The notes beneath the pieces are model-generated. The model did not search any database, was not told the origin of the DNA, and saw only the letters and a program-made list of their open reading frames with translations. 64,000 bases of DNA from Marinobacter changyiensis (GTDB lineage: Bacteria > Pseudomonadota > Gammaproteobacteria > Pseudomonadales > Oleiphilaceae): NCBI RefSeq assembly GCF_009193265.1, contig NZ_VZZZ01000001.1, positions 558,001 to 622,000 of the forward strand, read 5' to 3'. A program made the position numbers and the translations under genes. Shown here piece by piece: positions 55,410-64,000 of the stretch; within the stretch, counting starts at the first letter, position 1, and each line of letters starts with the position of its first letter.

Positions 55410-56096
55410 GTGAATGCAATGATTCTGGCCGCTGGCAAAGGGGAGCGAATGCGGCCACTGACCTTAACAACCCCGAAGCCCCTGCTCGAAGCCGGTGGCA
55501 AAGCGTTGATTGTTCATCATCTGGAACGGCTGAAGGCAGCCGGTTTTTGTCAGGTAGTCATCAACCATGCCTGGCTCGGCGAACAGATTGAGTCCGCCCT
55601 GACGGATGGCTCTCGCTTCGGCGTTGTCATCACTTACTCCCGGGAGCAAGAGCCGCTGGAAACCGCCGGTGGTATTTTACAGGCACTTCCCCTGCTGACC
55701 GGTGCCGGGCAGGACTGGTTTCTGGTGGTGAACGGCGATATCTGGTGCGACTTTAACCTTGCCCTTTTGACGCCACCGGCAGGAGAAGCCACGGCGGTGC
55801 TGGTCATGGTGGACAATCCACCCCACCATCCTGACGGCGATTTCAATCTTGACCACCATGGTCGCGTTCACGATCGTGGCCGTCCCGCGCTGACATTCTC
55901 AGGCATCAGTCTTTTGCACCGCTCGTTGTTTGAAGGCCTGGAGCACGGCAAGCAAAAACTCGCGCCGATCCTGAAAGCCGCCATGGGCCGAAATCAGGTG
56001 CACGGCATCCATCATCGCGGCCTATGGTTTGATATTGGCACACCCGAGCGGCTGACCCAGCTCGACCAGCAGCTGACCACGCTGGAAGGAGCTTGA
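55410..56096 (+). CDS. murU: N-acetylmuramate-1-phosphate uridylyltransferase MurU
   Basis: 228 residues of the sugar nucleotidyltransferase fold: AMILAAGKGERMRPLTLTTP and PKPLLEAGGKALIVHHLERL at the N terminus, and VVNGDIWCDFNL with the metal-binding Asp. It makes UDP-MurNAc from MurNAc-1-phosphate, completing the AmgK-MurU salvage route. The GTG at 55410 is the longest start; ATG 55419 is also plausible, as AGG sits eight bases before it. Confidence 0.95.
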   Translation: MNAMILAAGKGERMRPLTLTTPKPLLEAGGKALIVHHLERLKAAGFCQVVINHAWLGEQIESALTDGSRFGVVITYSREQEPLETAGGILQALPLLTGAGQDWFLVVNGDIWCDFNLALLTPPAGEATAVLVMVDNPPHHPDGDFNLDHHGRVHDRGRPALTFSGISLLHRSLFEGLEHGKQKLAPILKAAMGRNQVHGIHHRGLWFDIGTPERLTQLDQQLTTLEGA

Positions 56097-56099
56097 ATA

Positions 56100-56846
56100 A
56101 TGCCTCTGGCCGCCGGTGACCGAATGCTGCCTGCGCGCATTGAATCGGAATTCCATGTTCTGTTGGAAGAATTGAATGCCTGTGGTCACCAGGCCAACGA
56201 ACTGATCGCCCGCACCCGGCTGCCGGGGTGGTGCAGACGAAGCCTGTTTTACTTTCTTGGTTATATTGCCAAAGCCGAAGGCCCGGTAACCAGTGCTGAC
56301 ATCGGTTTTGCAGAGTCACTGATGAAAGCCCTGAAGCTGTCCCAGCGTCAGCGACGTCATGCCATTAACCAGTTTCAATCGGGCAAGCAGGCAAAAGAAC
56401 CCTCGTCGTGGCGCGCCTTGCGGTTGCGCCTCAGTCAATGGGCCTGGCCCTCGCCGGCATTACGGGTCGTCTTCTGCCTTTGCCACGCAAGCCAGCTGCA
56501 CGGCCAGCCTACCAAGCCACGCCGATACCGCTGCGAAGACGCCATTGACCGGCTGGGATTGCCCACCGGCCTGATGCAGGAAATCCTCGATAGCTACGCA
56601 CGTAAGGTCTGGATTACCCGGCCGGAACTGCAACCCTTGCCGGACAGTTATGACAAAGCCTGCAAGCTACTGGGAGTCGGCACCCGGGACGAGTTCACCA
56701 AGATGAAACAAGCCTATCGCCGACGGGTGTCTGAATGCCATCCCGACAAGCTCGACCGCAATCTCGACGCAACCGAAATTGCCCTGGCCAAGGAACGTTT
56801 GCTGCGTTATCAGAAAGCCTGGGAGCTGATCAAGCGTCGACAGTAA
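56100..56846 (+). CDS. TerB-like plus J-domain protein (DjlA-like)
   Basis: 248 residues. The N-terminal half, with FYFLGYIAKAEGPVTSADIG then FAESLMKALKLSQRQRR, resembles the TerB-type domain of DjlA; the C-terminal J-domain (about 185-248) has the HPD in SECHPDKLDRN. DjlA proteins stimulate DnaK, but this one lacks the N-terminal membrane anchor seen in E. coli DjlA, so it is probably soluble. Three bases after murU, so co-transcribed with it. Convergent with the DUF3530 gene. Confidence 0.87.
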   Translation: MPLAAGDRMLPARIESEFHVLLEELNACGHQANELIARTRLPGWCRRSLFYFLGYIAKAEGPVTSADIGFAESLMKALKLSQRQRRHAINQFQSGKQAKEPSSWRALRLRLSQWAWPSPALRVVFCLCHASQLHGQPTKPRRYRCEDAIDRLGLPTGLMQEILDSYARKVWITRPELQPLPDSYDKACKLLGVGTRDEFTKMKQAYRRRVSECHPDKLDRNLDATEIALAKERLLRYQKAWELIKRRQ

Positions 56847-56863
56847 TGTCCTGCCTGACCCGA

Positions 56864-57778
56864 TCAGTCCCGGGGCCGTAGCCAGGCGGTAACCCGATTG
56901 ACCAGTCCACGGGCGTCCCTGGGTAATGGCCGCGGCCCCATAGCCACGGCCTGCTGCTGATAGCCCGTCATACCCTCTCGCTTCATACGGCTCTGACGCA
57001 CTTTTGCCGCAGCGCGGTCGGAACGACTGCTGACAATATCCAGTAGCGACAGCGTCGCCACTGCGCTCAGACTGTCGATTGCCGGCTGCCTCTCGGCCGT
57101 CTCGAATTCCGGCGCAATCAGCACCAGCGCTGCGGGCCCGGCAGCCCCGCCCGCCACCTGCGATATCGCATGGCCTGCGCCGCGGCCCACGCCGACCAAT
57201 ACCAGGCGCGAATAGCCGCGTGCTTTCAGATCAACCACGGCCGCAGCCAGGTGCGCCTGGATTCGGGCCCGGTAGTTCTCTCTCAGGTCATCCAGTACGT
57301 CGTCACTCTCCATCACGTCAATCATGATGGATTGCGGTTCCGGCGCAGCGTCCGCGTCAGCCGCATCGGGCGGCTGCCGTTCGGCCTTACGCGCCGGTTC
57401 GAGAGCCAGCGGTAATGGGGGCAAACCCAGGGTCATCGCCGCCCAGCCAGCTTTGGCAAAGAGCCCCCTGACCGCACCCGCCAGACCGGCGTCGGCGGAC
57501 TGACCCTCATCGGCCAGCAGCAGTACAGCGCCCCTGGGCTGAGCGGTCTGCTCGGGTTCGAACAGCGCAAGGGCGCGGCCAAAACGCTCGCTTTCCAGCC
57601 ACACCGCCTGATCCGGATAGGCCATGGCGAGGGTCTCTGAATCCAGTCCAGGAGACACCATCGCGCGCTCCGTTAGGGGTTCGCTATCATCATCCTGCGA
57701 GAATACAGGAGTCCAGGGCGCGGTAGCGGCGAGCACCCCGACCATGAACACCAAACCCCTTGTCAGCTCCTGCTGCAT
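56864..57778 (-). CDS. DUF3530 family protein, secreted, hydrolase-like
   Basis: About 304 residues. Signal peptide MQQELTRGLVFMVGVLAATA, cleaved near VFSQ/DDDSEP. The body follows an alpha/beta-hydrolase-like plan: GAVLLLADEGQSADAGLAG and RLVLVGVGRGAGHAISQVAG. The latter has a GVGRG elbow in place of GxSxG, so the nucleophile Ser appears to be missing and catalysis is doubtful. Function unknown for the family. ATG 57778 has an AGGGG sequence upstream; the frame extends to 57871 without support. Confidence 0.82.
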   Translation of the reverse strand: MQQELTRGLVFMVGVLAATAPWTPVFSQDDDSEPLTERAMVSPGLDSETLAMAYPDQAVWLESERFGRALALFEPEQTAQPRGAVLLLADEGQSADAGLAGAVRGLFAKAGWAAMTLGLPPLPLALEPARKAERQPPDAADADAAPEPQSIMIDVMESDDVLDDLRENYRARIQAHLAAAVVDLKARGYSRLVLVGVGRGAGHAISQVAGGAAGPAALVLIAPEFETAERQPAIDSLSAVATLSLLDIVSSRSDRAAAKVRQSRMKREGMTGYQQQAVAMGPRPLPRDARGLVNRVTAWLRPRD

Positions 57779-57904
57779 GATCAAACCCCTGCCCCCCAAA
57801 CTGTTCGCAAAGTGGTAGACTAGCACTCTTTTTAAGTTGGCAGTTGCCGCTTTTGAGGTGGTAGCTGCCACCGGAATCCTTACAGCCTTGTCGAGAGAGT
57901 TGTT

Positions 57905-58576
57905 ATGAAGCCTTATCAGATTGCACCGTCCATCTTATCCGCTGATTTCGCCCGGCTGGGAGAGGAAGTCGATCGCGTACTGGCCGCCGGGGCGGACATC
58001 GTGCATTTTGATGTCATGGACAACCATTACGTACCCAACCTGACCATTGGGCCGATGGTCTGCGAAGCCCTGAGGAAACACGGCGTTACCGCCCCGATCG
58101 ATGTGCATCTGATGGTTTCCCCGGTGGATGATCTGATCCGCATGTTCATTGAGGCCGGTGCCAGCTATATCACCTTTCACCCGGAAGCGACGGGCCATAT
58201 TGACCGCTCCCTTCAACTGATCCGCAACGGCGGCTGCAAGGCCGGCCTGGTATTCAACCCGGCAACACCGCTGCACTATCTGGATTATGTGATGGACAAG
58301 ATCGACATGATCCTGCTGATGTCCGTCAACCCCGGCTTCGGTGGCCAGTCGTTCATTCCCGGTACGCTGGACAAGCTGCGGGAGGCCCGCAAGCGCATTG
58401 ACGACAGCGGCCTGGATATACGGCTTGAGATCGACGGCGGCGTCAAGGTAGACAACATCCGTGAAATCGCAGCCGCCGGAGCTGACACCTTTGTCGCCGG
58501 TTCCGCCATCTTCAATACCGATGATTACAAAGCCACCATCGACAAAATGCGGGCTGAACTGGCTAACGCAAAATGA
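57905..58576 (+). CDS. rpe: Ribulose-phosphate 3-epimerase
   Basis: 223 residues, a TIM barrel. [20 protein letters not shown] and [17 protein letters not shown] carry metal- and phosphate-binding residues; [24 protein letters not shown] and [12 protein letters not shown] complete the site. It interconverts ribulose-5-phosphate and xylulose-5-phosphate. Overlaps gph by four bases. The rpe-gph-trpE-trpG-trpD-trpC order is that of Pseudomonas. Confidence 0.97.
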   Translation: MKPYQIAPSILSADFARLGEEVDRVLAAGADIVHFDVMDNHYVPNLTIGPMVCEALRKHGVTAPIDVHLMVSPVDDLIRMFIEAGASYITFHPEATGHIDRSLQLIRNGGCKAGLVFNPATPLHYLDYVMDKIDMILLMSVNPGFGGQSFIPGTLDKLREARKRIDDSGLDIRLEIDGGVKVDNIREIAAAGADTFVAGSAIFNTDDYKATIDKMRAELANAK

Positions 58577-59262
58577 CCCTGACCGAACTCTTCAAGGGCC
58601 AGGGGCCCGCCACCGTATTGTTTGATCTGGACGGCACCCTGGTCGACAGCGCCCCCGATTTGTCGGCCGCTATCGACCAGATGCTGAGGGCATTGGGCCG
58701 GCCACCGGTTGGCGAGGACCGGGTGCGGGAGTGGGTCGGAAATGGAGCGGCGGTTCTGGTTCGGCGCGCCCTGGCCGGCGCTTTTGATCACGAGAAAGAC
58801 ACGACAAGCGACGAGCTGACGTTTCGCCAGGCGCTGGATTTGTTCTTCACCGCCTACGCGGACCTGAACGGCCAGCAGGCCAAGGTCTACGATGGCGTGG
58901 AAATCTGGCTCAGAGCACTGAAGAGCAACGGTTGTCGCCTGGGTGTGGTGACTAACAAGCCTTACGCTTTTACCGACCCGTTGCTGAGAAGGATGGGCCT
59001 GGATCGCTGGTTCGAGGTGTCCGTGAGCGGAGATTCACTGCCCCAGAAAAAACCGGACCCGGCACCACTGCTCCATGCCATGTGCAAACTGGGCGGAACC
59101 CCTGAAACCACCCTGATGGTCGGGGATTCGATAAACGACATACAGGCCGCCCGCAATGCGGGTATGCCGGTGGTCGCGGTTCGCTACGGTTACACCTACG
59201 GCACCCCGATTGACGACCTGGGCGCGGATATAGTGGTTGATTCACTGGCGGAGCTTTTGTAA
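58573..59262 (+). CDS. gph: Phosphoglycolate phosphatase
   Basis: 229-residue HAD hydrolase. Motif [17 protein letters not shown], motif II VVTNKPY, the conserved Lys in [10 protein letters not shown], and motif [19 protein letters not shown]. It removes phosphoglycolate produced during DNA repair and related reactions. Coupled to rpe by a four-base overlap. The 250-base gap downstream holds the trp leader. Confidence 0.95.
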   Translation: MTLTELFKGQGPATVLFDLDGTLVDSAPDLSAAIDQMLRALGRPPVGEDRVREWVGNGAAVLVRRALAGAFDHEKDTTSDELTFRQALDLFFTAYADLNGQQAKVYDGVEIWLRALKSNGCRLGVVTNKPYAFTDPLLRRMGLDRWFEVSVSGDSLPQKKPDPAPLLHAMCKLGGTPETTLMVGDSINDIQAARNAGMPVVAVRYGYTYGTPIDDLGADIVVDSLAELL

Positions 59263-59310
59263 CCTCGTGGCTGGTTCCTTTCACTTTCTTGATCTCGGGG
59301 GATTCCTGCC

Positions 59311-59391
59311 GTGCAGGGACTGACTCTGACTGCAACTCACAGTGTACTGACCACCCGGGCCACACGATGGTGGCGATGGCGTACCGGCTGA
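59311..59391 (+). CDS. trpL: trp leader peptide
   Basis: A 26-codon frame from GTG (after GGGGG) to TGA. Residues 16-26 read RATRWWRWRTG, with three Trp in four residues. This resembles the Trp-codon runs of trp leader peptides that time ribosome stalling. It lies 122 bases before trpE. Unlike enterobacterial trp attenuators, I see no stem followed by a T-run; GC-rich dyads are present (for example 59398-59440), so termination might be Rho-dependent or translational. The peptide is seen; the mechanism is inferred. Confidence 0.65.
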   Translation: MQGLTLTATHSVLTTRATRWWRWRTG

Positions 59392-59513
59392 ATTGAGCCC
59401 GGCGGTTTAGAGTGCCACTTTGCCGGTGGTAACCAACCGCCCAACCGCTGGACCGGTGTTGTTGCCACAGCGCCGCCGGTCAGCCCAGCAGATCAGAATT
59501 CAGGACGATTATC

Positions 59514-61001
59514 ATGACACCCGAGCACTTCGCCTCGCTCGCCGAGGCTGGTTTCAATCGTATCCCTGTGTATCGCGAAGTACTGGCCGACCTGGATACG
59601 CCGTTAAGCACCTATCTCAAGCTCGCCAACGCGCCTTACTCCTATTTGCTCGAATCCGTTCAGGGTGGGGAAAAATGGGGCCGCTATTCCATCATCGGCC
59701 TGCCCTGCCGGGAAGTGTTACGGGTGGACAACCATCATATTTCCATCAGCCGTGACGGCACAGTGGTCGAAGAAACCCACAGCGAAGACCCCCTGGCCTT
59801 TATCGAAGCCTACCAGCAACGCTTCCAGGCACCGGATCTTGAGGAACTGCCCCGCTTTAACGGTGGTCTTGTGGGCTACTTCGGCTATGACACCGTGCGC
59901 TACATCGAGAAACGCCTGAAGCAGAGCTGCCCGCCCGATAAAATCGGCACGCCGGACATCCTGCTGATGGTTTCCGATGATCTGGTGGTGTTCGACAACC
60001 TCCGGGGCCGATTGCACCTGATCACCCACGTTGACCCCTCCCTTGAGGATGCCTATGGTAACGCCCAACGTACTCTGGACGAGCTCGAAGCCCGCTTGCA
60101 CCGACAGGTGGCTGATGCCCCGGCGACACCCGCCCATCTGCGCGGCAAGGTAGTGGATGAGAGCGATTTTGTCTCCGGTTTCAACCAGGAAAAGTTCGAG
60201 GCCGCCGTGGGCAAGATCAAGGATTACGTGTTGGACGGTGACGTCATGCAAACGGTGATTTCCCAACGCATGTCGATTCCGTTCGAGGCCCCGCCGCTGA
60301 ATCTCTACCGATCCCTGCGGGTACTGAACCCTTCTCCCTACATGTATTTCCTGGACCTTGGGGATTTCCAGATTGTCGGCTCGTCACCGGAGATCCTCGC
60401 CCGGGTGGAAGATGAAGAAGTCACTGTCCGGCCCATCGCCGGCACCCGCAAGCGCGGCGCCACCGACGCCGAAGACAGGGCGCTGGAAAAAGAACTGCTG
60501 GCCGACCCCAAGGAAATTGCCGAACACCTGATGTTGATCGACCTGGGTCGCAACGACGCTGGCCGCGTATCAGAAACCGGCACGGTAAAACTGACCGACA
60601 GAATGATCGTGGAACGTTACTCCCACGTGATGCATATTGTGTCCAACGTGACCGGTCGTCTGAAAGAAGGCATGTCCTGCATGGATGTGCTGCGGGCGAC
60701 CTTACCGGCTGGCACCCTCAGTGGTGCACCCAAAATCCGCGCGATGGAAATCATCGACGAGCTGGAGCCGGTCAAACGTGGGGTCTACGGCGGCGCTGTG
60801 GGCTACCTGTCGTTCAATGGCAATATGGATACCGCCATCGCCATCCGCACCGCCGTCATCAAGGACCAGACACTCCACATACAAGCCGGTGCCGGCGTCG
60901 TGGCGGATTCAGTACCTCGTCTGGAGTGGAAGGAAACCATGAACAAGGGCCGCGCAATTTTTCGCGCGGTGGCCATGACCTACAACGATTTCGACCACTG
61001 A
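59514..61001 (+). CDS. trpE: Anthranilate synthase component I
   Basis: 495 residues. The Trp feedback motif LLES is at residues 45-48 ([11 protein letters not shown]). The C-terminal chorismate-binding domain shows [20 protein letters not shown] split as [11 protein letters not shown] and [15 protein letters not shown], then [31 protein letters not shown] and the end block [12 protein letters not shown]. It makes anthranilate from chorismate and ammonia or glutamine via TrpG. First structural gene after the trp leader; trpG follows 15 bases later. Confidence 0.97.
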   Translation: MTPEHFASLAEAGFNRIPVYREVLADLDTPLSTYLKLANAPYSYLLESVQGGEKWGRYSIIGLPCREVLRVDNHHISISRDGTVVEETHSEDPLAFIEAYQQRFQAPDLEELPRFNGGLVGYFGYDTVRYIEKRLKQSCPPDKIGTPDILLMVSDDLVVFDNLRGRLHLITHVDPSLEDAYGNAQRTLDELEARLHRQVADAPATPAHLRGKVVDESDFVSGFNQEKFEAAVGKIKDYVLDGDVMQTVISQRMSIPFEAPPLNLYRSLRVLNPSPYMYFLDLGDFQIVGSSPEILARVEDEEVTVRPIAGTRKRGATDAEDRALEKELLADPKEIAEHLMLIDLGRNDAGRVSETGTVKLTDRMIVERYSHVMHIVSNVTGRLKEGMSCMDVLRATLPAGTLSGAPKIRAMEIIDELEPVKRGVYGGAVGYLSFNGNMDTAIAIRTAVIKDQTLHIQAGAGVVADSVPRLEWKETMNKGRAIFRAVAMTYNDFDH

Positions 61002-61016
61002 GGCGAGGAGACGATT

Positions 61017-61595
61017 ATGCTGATGATGATCGATAACTACGATTCCTTCACCTACAACGTGGTGCAGTATCTGGCGGAACTTGGCGCAGACGTGCAGGTG
61101 TACCGCAACGATGAAATCACCATTGAAGAAATCGAAGCCCTGAAGCCCGAACGTCTGGTGATTTCACCGGGACCCTGCACGCCCAACGAAGCGGGCATTT
61201 CCATGGCCGCCATCCGGCATTTTGCCGGCAAGTTGCCGATCCTCGGCGTCTGCCTGGGCCATCAGGCGATTGGCCAGGTGTATGGTGGTAATGTCATTCG
61301 GGCCGGGCGGGTCATGCATGGCAAGGTGTCGCCGGTCTATCATTCCGACACCGGGGTGTTTCGGGGTCTCAATAACCCGGTGCAAGCAACCCGCTATCAC
61401 AGCCTGGTCATCGACAAGACTACCCTGCCGGACTGCCTCGAGGTCACCGCCTGGACCCGCAATGACGATGGTTCGGTGGAGGAAATCATGGGCGTGCGGC
61501 ACAAATCCCTGCCCATCGAAGGCGTACAGTTTCATCCGGAATCGATCATGACCGAGCAGGGGCATGAATTGTTGCGGAACTTTCTGAGAAGCTAA
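61017..61595 (+). CDS. trpG: Anthranilate synthase component II (glutamine amidotransferase)
   Basis: 192 residues of the class I glutaminase fold. Nucleophile Cys79 in [16 protein letters not shown]; His-Glu in [14 protein letters not shown]. The N-terminal [19 protein letters not shown] is typical. It may also serve 4-amino-4-deoxychorismate synthase, as PabA does in many gammaproteobacteria; no pabB is nearby. Strong GAGGAG ribosome site. Sits between trpE and trpD. Confidence 0.96.
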   Translation: MLMMIDNYDSFTYNVVQYLAELGADVQVYRNDEITIEEIEALKPERLVISPGPCTPNEAGISMAAIRHFAGKLPILGVCLGHQAIGQVYGGNVIRAGRVMHGKVSPVYHSDTGVFRGLNNPVQATRYHSLVIDKTTLPDCLEVTAWTRNDDGSVEEIMGVRHKSLPIEGVQFHPESIMTEQGHELLRNFLRS

Positions 61596-61637
61596 TATCT
61601 TTAATCCGGAAGACCACAAAGACAAGAGGCCATTCAG

Positions 61638-62669
61638 ATGGACATGAAAGAAGCTCTGAACCGAATTGCTTCCAATCTCGACCTCTCCCGTGAGGAAATG
61701 AAGCAGGTCATGGGAATCGTCATGAATGGTGAAGCGACCGATGCCCAGATCGGCGGATTCCTGATGGGGCTGCGCCTGAAAAGCGAAACCATTGACGAGA
61801 TTACCGGCGCCACGGAAGTCATGCGGGAGCTGGCCAGCAACGTATCGATTAACGCCGAACCCCTGGTGGACATTGTCGGCACCGGAGGCGATGGCGCCAA
61901 CCTGTTTAACGTCTCATCGGCCGCCTCGTTTGTGGTGGCTGCGGCTGGCGGCTTTGTTGCCAAACACGGCAACCGGGCCGTGTCGTCCAAAAGCGGCAGT
62001 GCCGACCTGCTTGAAAAAGCCGGCATCAACATCGCCCTCACACCGGAGCAGGTCGCTCGCTGCGTCGAGCAGATTGGCGTCGGCTTCATGTTTGCTCCCG
62101 CCCACCATGGCGCCATGAAAAACGCCATAGCCCCCAGGAAAGAGCTGGGCATCCGCACCCTATTCAATATCCTTGGCCCGATGACCAACCCTGCCGGGGT
62201 GAAGCGTCAGCTCATCGGCGTCTTCAGCCGGGAGTTATGCCTGCCAATGGCACAGGTACTGCAACGTTTGGGTAGCGAGCACATTATGGTGGTGCACTCC
62301 AGAGACGGGCTGGACGAGATCAGTCTGGCCAGCGCCACCCACGTGGCTGAACTCAAGGACGGCGAAATCCGCGAGTACGACATTACTCCGGAAGAACTCG
62401 GGGTCCAGAGCCAGTCCCTGGTAGGCCTGAGCGTTGACACCGTGGAAGGCTCCCTCAAGCTGATCCAGGCCGCTTTTGGCCGGGGCCACGACAATATGGC
62501 GGAAAAAGCCCGGGATCTGATCGCACTCAATGCCGGCGCCGCCATCTATCTTGCTGGCCTGGCAGACTCGCTGGCCCACGGTGTGGATATGGCACAGGAT
62601 GCCATCGGCAGCGGCCTGGCCGCCGGTAAGATGTCGGAGCTGGCGGACTTCTCCCATTGTTTTGACTGA
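61638..62669 (+). CDS. trpD: Anthranilate phosphoribosyltransferase
   Basis: 343 residues of the type III phosphoribosyltransferase fold. [20 protein letters not shown] is the PRPP-binding GTGGD loop, [19 protein letters not shown] the anthranilate/PRPP site, and [12 protein letters not shown] another signature. It transfers phosphoribose to anthranilate. Not fused to trpG. Forty-two bases separate it from trpG; trpC follows 37 bases later. Confidence 0.97.
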   Translation: MDMKEALNRIASNLDLSREEMKQVMGIVMNGEATDAQIGGFLMGLRLKSETIDEITGATEVMRELASNVSINAEPLVDIVGTGGDGANLFNVSSAASFVVAAAGGFVAKHGNRAVSSKSGSADLLEKAGINIALTPEQVARCVEQIGVGFMFAPAHHGAMKNAIAPRKELGIRTLFNILGPMTNPAGVKRQLIGVFSRELCLPMAQVLQRLGSEHIMVVHSRDGLDEISLASATHVAELKDGEIREYDITPEELGVQSQSLVGLSVDTVEGSLKLIQAAFGRGHDNMAEKARDLIALNAGAAIYLAGLADSLAHGVDMAQDAIGSGLAAGKMSELADFSHCFD

Positions 62670-62706
62670 TTCCGGCTTTTATCAACGATCTTGGTGACCA
62701 ATATCT

Positions 62707-63519
62707 ATGACCACTCCCGATAACGACAGAACTCCCACTATCCTGCGCAAAATTGTGACGCGTAAATGGGAAGAAATAGAGGTCCGCAAGCGGTTGGCAT
62801 CCACGGAAGACCTTCGTGCCCGGGCGGGAGATCAGCCGCCAACCCGGGGCTTTGAAGCTGCGATGCGCCACCGTATGGACCAGCGTAGGCCAGCTGTGAT
62901 CGCGGAAATCAAGAAGGCCTCCCCCAGCAAAGGGGTCCTGCGCGATCCATTTGATCCTCCTGCGATCGCAGAAAGCTACGCCGAAGGCGGTGCCACCTGT
63001 CTTTCGGTACTGACGGACCAGGATTTTTTCCAGGGCCACGAAGACTTCCTGATCAGCGCGCGCAACGCCTGTGAACTACCGGTTATCCGCAAAGACTTTA
63101 TGGTGGCGCCCTATCAGGTTTATGAAAGCCGCGCCATTGGCGCCGACTGCATACTGCTGATTGCTGCCTGTCTGAACCGCAACCAGTTACAGGAACTTGA
63201 AGGCATCGCTTTTGAGCTCGGGATGGATGTGCTGGTGGAGGTGCATGATGACGAGGAACTTGAGGATGCGCTGACACTGAAAACACCCATGGTCGGTATC
63301 AACAACCGTAATCTGCATACCTTTGACGTGGCCCTGGCCACCACGTTTGAACTTCACCACCGCATTGCCTCCGACCGGCTCACCATCACGGAGAGCGGTA
63401 TCCTTACCCGGGATGACGTCAATGCCATGACCGAGCACGGGATCTTCGGATTTCTGGTGGGGGAATCGTTTATGCGGGCGGAAGCACCGGGCTCCAAGCT
63501 GCGGGAACTGTTCTTCTGA
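62707..63519 (+). CDS. trpC: Indole-3-glycerol-phosphate synthase
   Basis: 270 residues, monofunctional (no TrpF fused). TIM-barrel signatures: [14 protein letters not shown] with the catalytic Lys, [39 protein letters not shown] and a C-terminal [11 protein letters not shown]. It closes the indole ring from carboxyphenylaminodeoxyribulose phosphate. Last gene of the trpEGDC cluster; trpF, trpB and trpA are not in the window. Confidence 0.97.
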   Translation: MTTPDNDRTPTILRKIVTRKWEEIEVRKRLASTEDLRARAGDQPPTRGFEAAMRHRMDQRRPAVIAEIKKASPSKGVLRDPFDPPAIAESYAEGGATCLSVLTDQDFFQGHEDFLISARNACELPVIRKDFMVAPYQVYESRAIGADCILLIAACLNRNQLQELEGIAFELGMDVLVEVHDDEELEDALTLKTPMVGINNRNLHTFDVALATTFELHHRIASDRLTITESGILTRDDVNAMTEHGIFGFLVGESFMRAEAPGSKLRELFF

Positions 63520-63638
63520 GCCGTCTTGCACCGGTTACCTGCGTTAACCATTGTTTACGATTGAGTACGCCATAGCCAGGTCAGCCGCATTATACTCCGT
63601 GGGCAAGCTCCACTGCTCCCCATGGAACCCCCTGCATC

Positions 63639-64000
63639 ATGAAGCGTGTTGCTCGACTCGTTGTGACGATCGGCGCCATTTTTTTCCCTGTCCTGGCGGG
63701 CGCCCAATCGCTCCAGATTCGCACACTTGAAAACCCTCCCCTTGAATTCGTGTTCGACGGTGAAGTCACCGGCGTAGCCGTTGACCTTACCCGTGAAGCT
63801 GTTCGGCGCACGAACCTTGAAGCAAACGTTGAAATTCGACCCTGGAAGCGGGCACTGTATGAGGTGGCCGAGGGGCAGGCGGATGCCGTCATCAATACCG
63901 GCCGGTCGGAGGAGCGCGAAGCCTGGGGTCTGTTTCCGGACGAAAGCCTGATCGATGAAACCTACGTTTTGTTCTCGTCCAGGCCGATGTCATTACCGAA
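63639..64000 (+). CDS. Solute-binding-like protein, partial (runs off the window)
   Basis: About 120 residues visible. A signal peptide (ARLVVTIGAIFFPVLAGAQS) leads into RTLENPPLEFVFDGEVTGVA and IRPWKRALYEVAEGQADAVI, the family-3 solute-binding N-lobe. Similar in layout to the protein at 42417 (both have a PPxEF motif then a PW-R-A block), so the two are probably paralogues. The C terminus lies beyond the window; whether transporter genes follow is unknown. Confidence 0.83.
   Translation, partial: MKRVARLVVTIGAIFFPVLAGAQSLQIRTLENPPLEFVFDGEVTGVAVDLTREAVRRTNLEANVEIRPWKRALYEVAEGQADAVINTGRSEEREAWGLFPDESLIDETYVLFSSRPMSLP

Noticed and set aside
1..64000. CRISPR arrays, tRNA or rRNA genes, integrases and transposases
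   Set aside because: Looked for on both strands and none recognised; no spaced direct repeats, no cloverleaf-like sequence with a TTCRANY arm noticed.

Overview
The window reads as a contiguous chromosomal segment of a gammaproteobacterium of the Marinobacter/Pseudomonas type. This is inferred from gene content and order: fruR/fruB-fruK-fruA, lptD-surA-pdxA-rsmA-apaH diverging from amgK-murU, rpe-gph-trpE-trpG-trpD-trpC, a LipA-type lipase with its foldase, and a LexA-boxed PA0069-type radical SAM gene. I see no rRNA, tRNA, CRISPR array, insertion sequence or phage gene. Almost everything is intact housekeeping or accessory coding sequence; exceptions are a degraded phosphonate-permease relic and a REP-like inverted repeat.

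Layout. 1-7.8 kb: a DMT exporter and the fructose PTS (FruR divergent from fruBKA, with a Cra/FruR-type operator between them). 7.8-10.2 kb: a GH84-type glycosidase and an OafA-type acyltransferase. 10.3-14.5 kb: a circularly permuted ATP-grasp protein, an alpha-E protein, a transglutaminase and the Anbu proteasome-like peptidase, preceded by a candidate sigma-54 promoter and an NtrC-like site. 14.5-19.5 kb: acyl-ACP desaturase with an odd start, HAD phosphatase, phnE relic, LpxL-like acyltransferase, VOC protein and TauE-type exporter, all on the minus strand. 19.6-24.6 kb: SOS-boxed radical SAM gene, cyclopropane fatty acid synthase with a flavoprotein, Dps and DUF2061. 24.6-28.8 kb: dihydrolipoyl-dehydrogenase-like flavoprotein, DAHP synthase under an apparent aromatic leader-peptide attenuator, a secretin-like periplasmic protein and a membrane J-domain protein. 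29-33.8 kb: RND efflux pair and DUF3301. 33.9-36 kb: secreted lipase plus foldase. 36-40.5 kb: hybrid histidine kinase, NarL-type regulator and chemoreceptor. 40.6-45.4 kb: acetolactate-synthase-like enzyme, solute-binding-like protein, aminotransferase, inositol-phosphatase-family protein. 45.5-54.2 kb: SlmA, ThiG/ThiS, DUF423, ApaH, RsmA, PdxA, SurA, LptD. 54.4-64 kb: AmgK, MurU, a J-domain protein, DUF3530, Rpe, Gph, a Trp-rich leader peptide, TrpE/G/D/C and the start of another solute-binding-like protein.

How the parts work together. The fructose operon imports and phosphorylates fructose to fructose-1,6-bisphosphate, with FruR as likely repressor. Both the entry step of aromatic synthesis (DAHP synthase) and the Trp branch (trpE) are preceded by short reading frames loaded with aromatic or Trp codons, so charged-tRNA sensing probably sets flux at both points. 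LptD, SurA, AmgK, MurU and the LpxL-like enzyme serve the envelope. The ATP-grasp/alpha-E/transglutaminase/Anbu set is the least understood functional module here and the best candidate for new biology.
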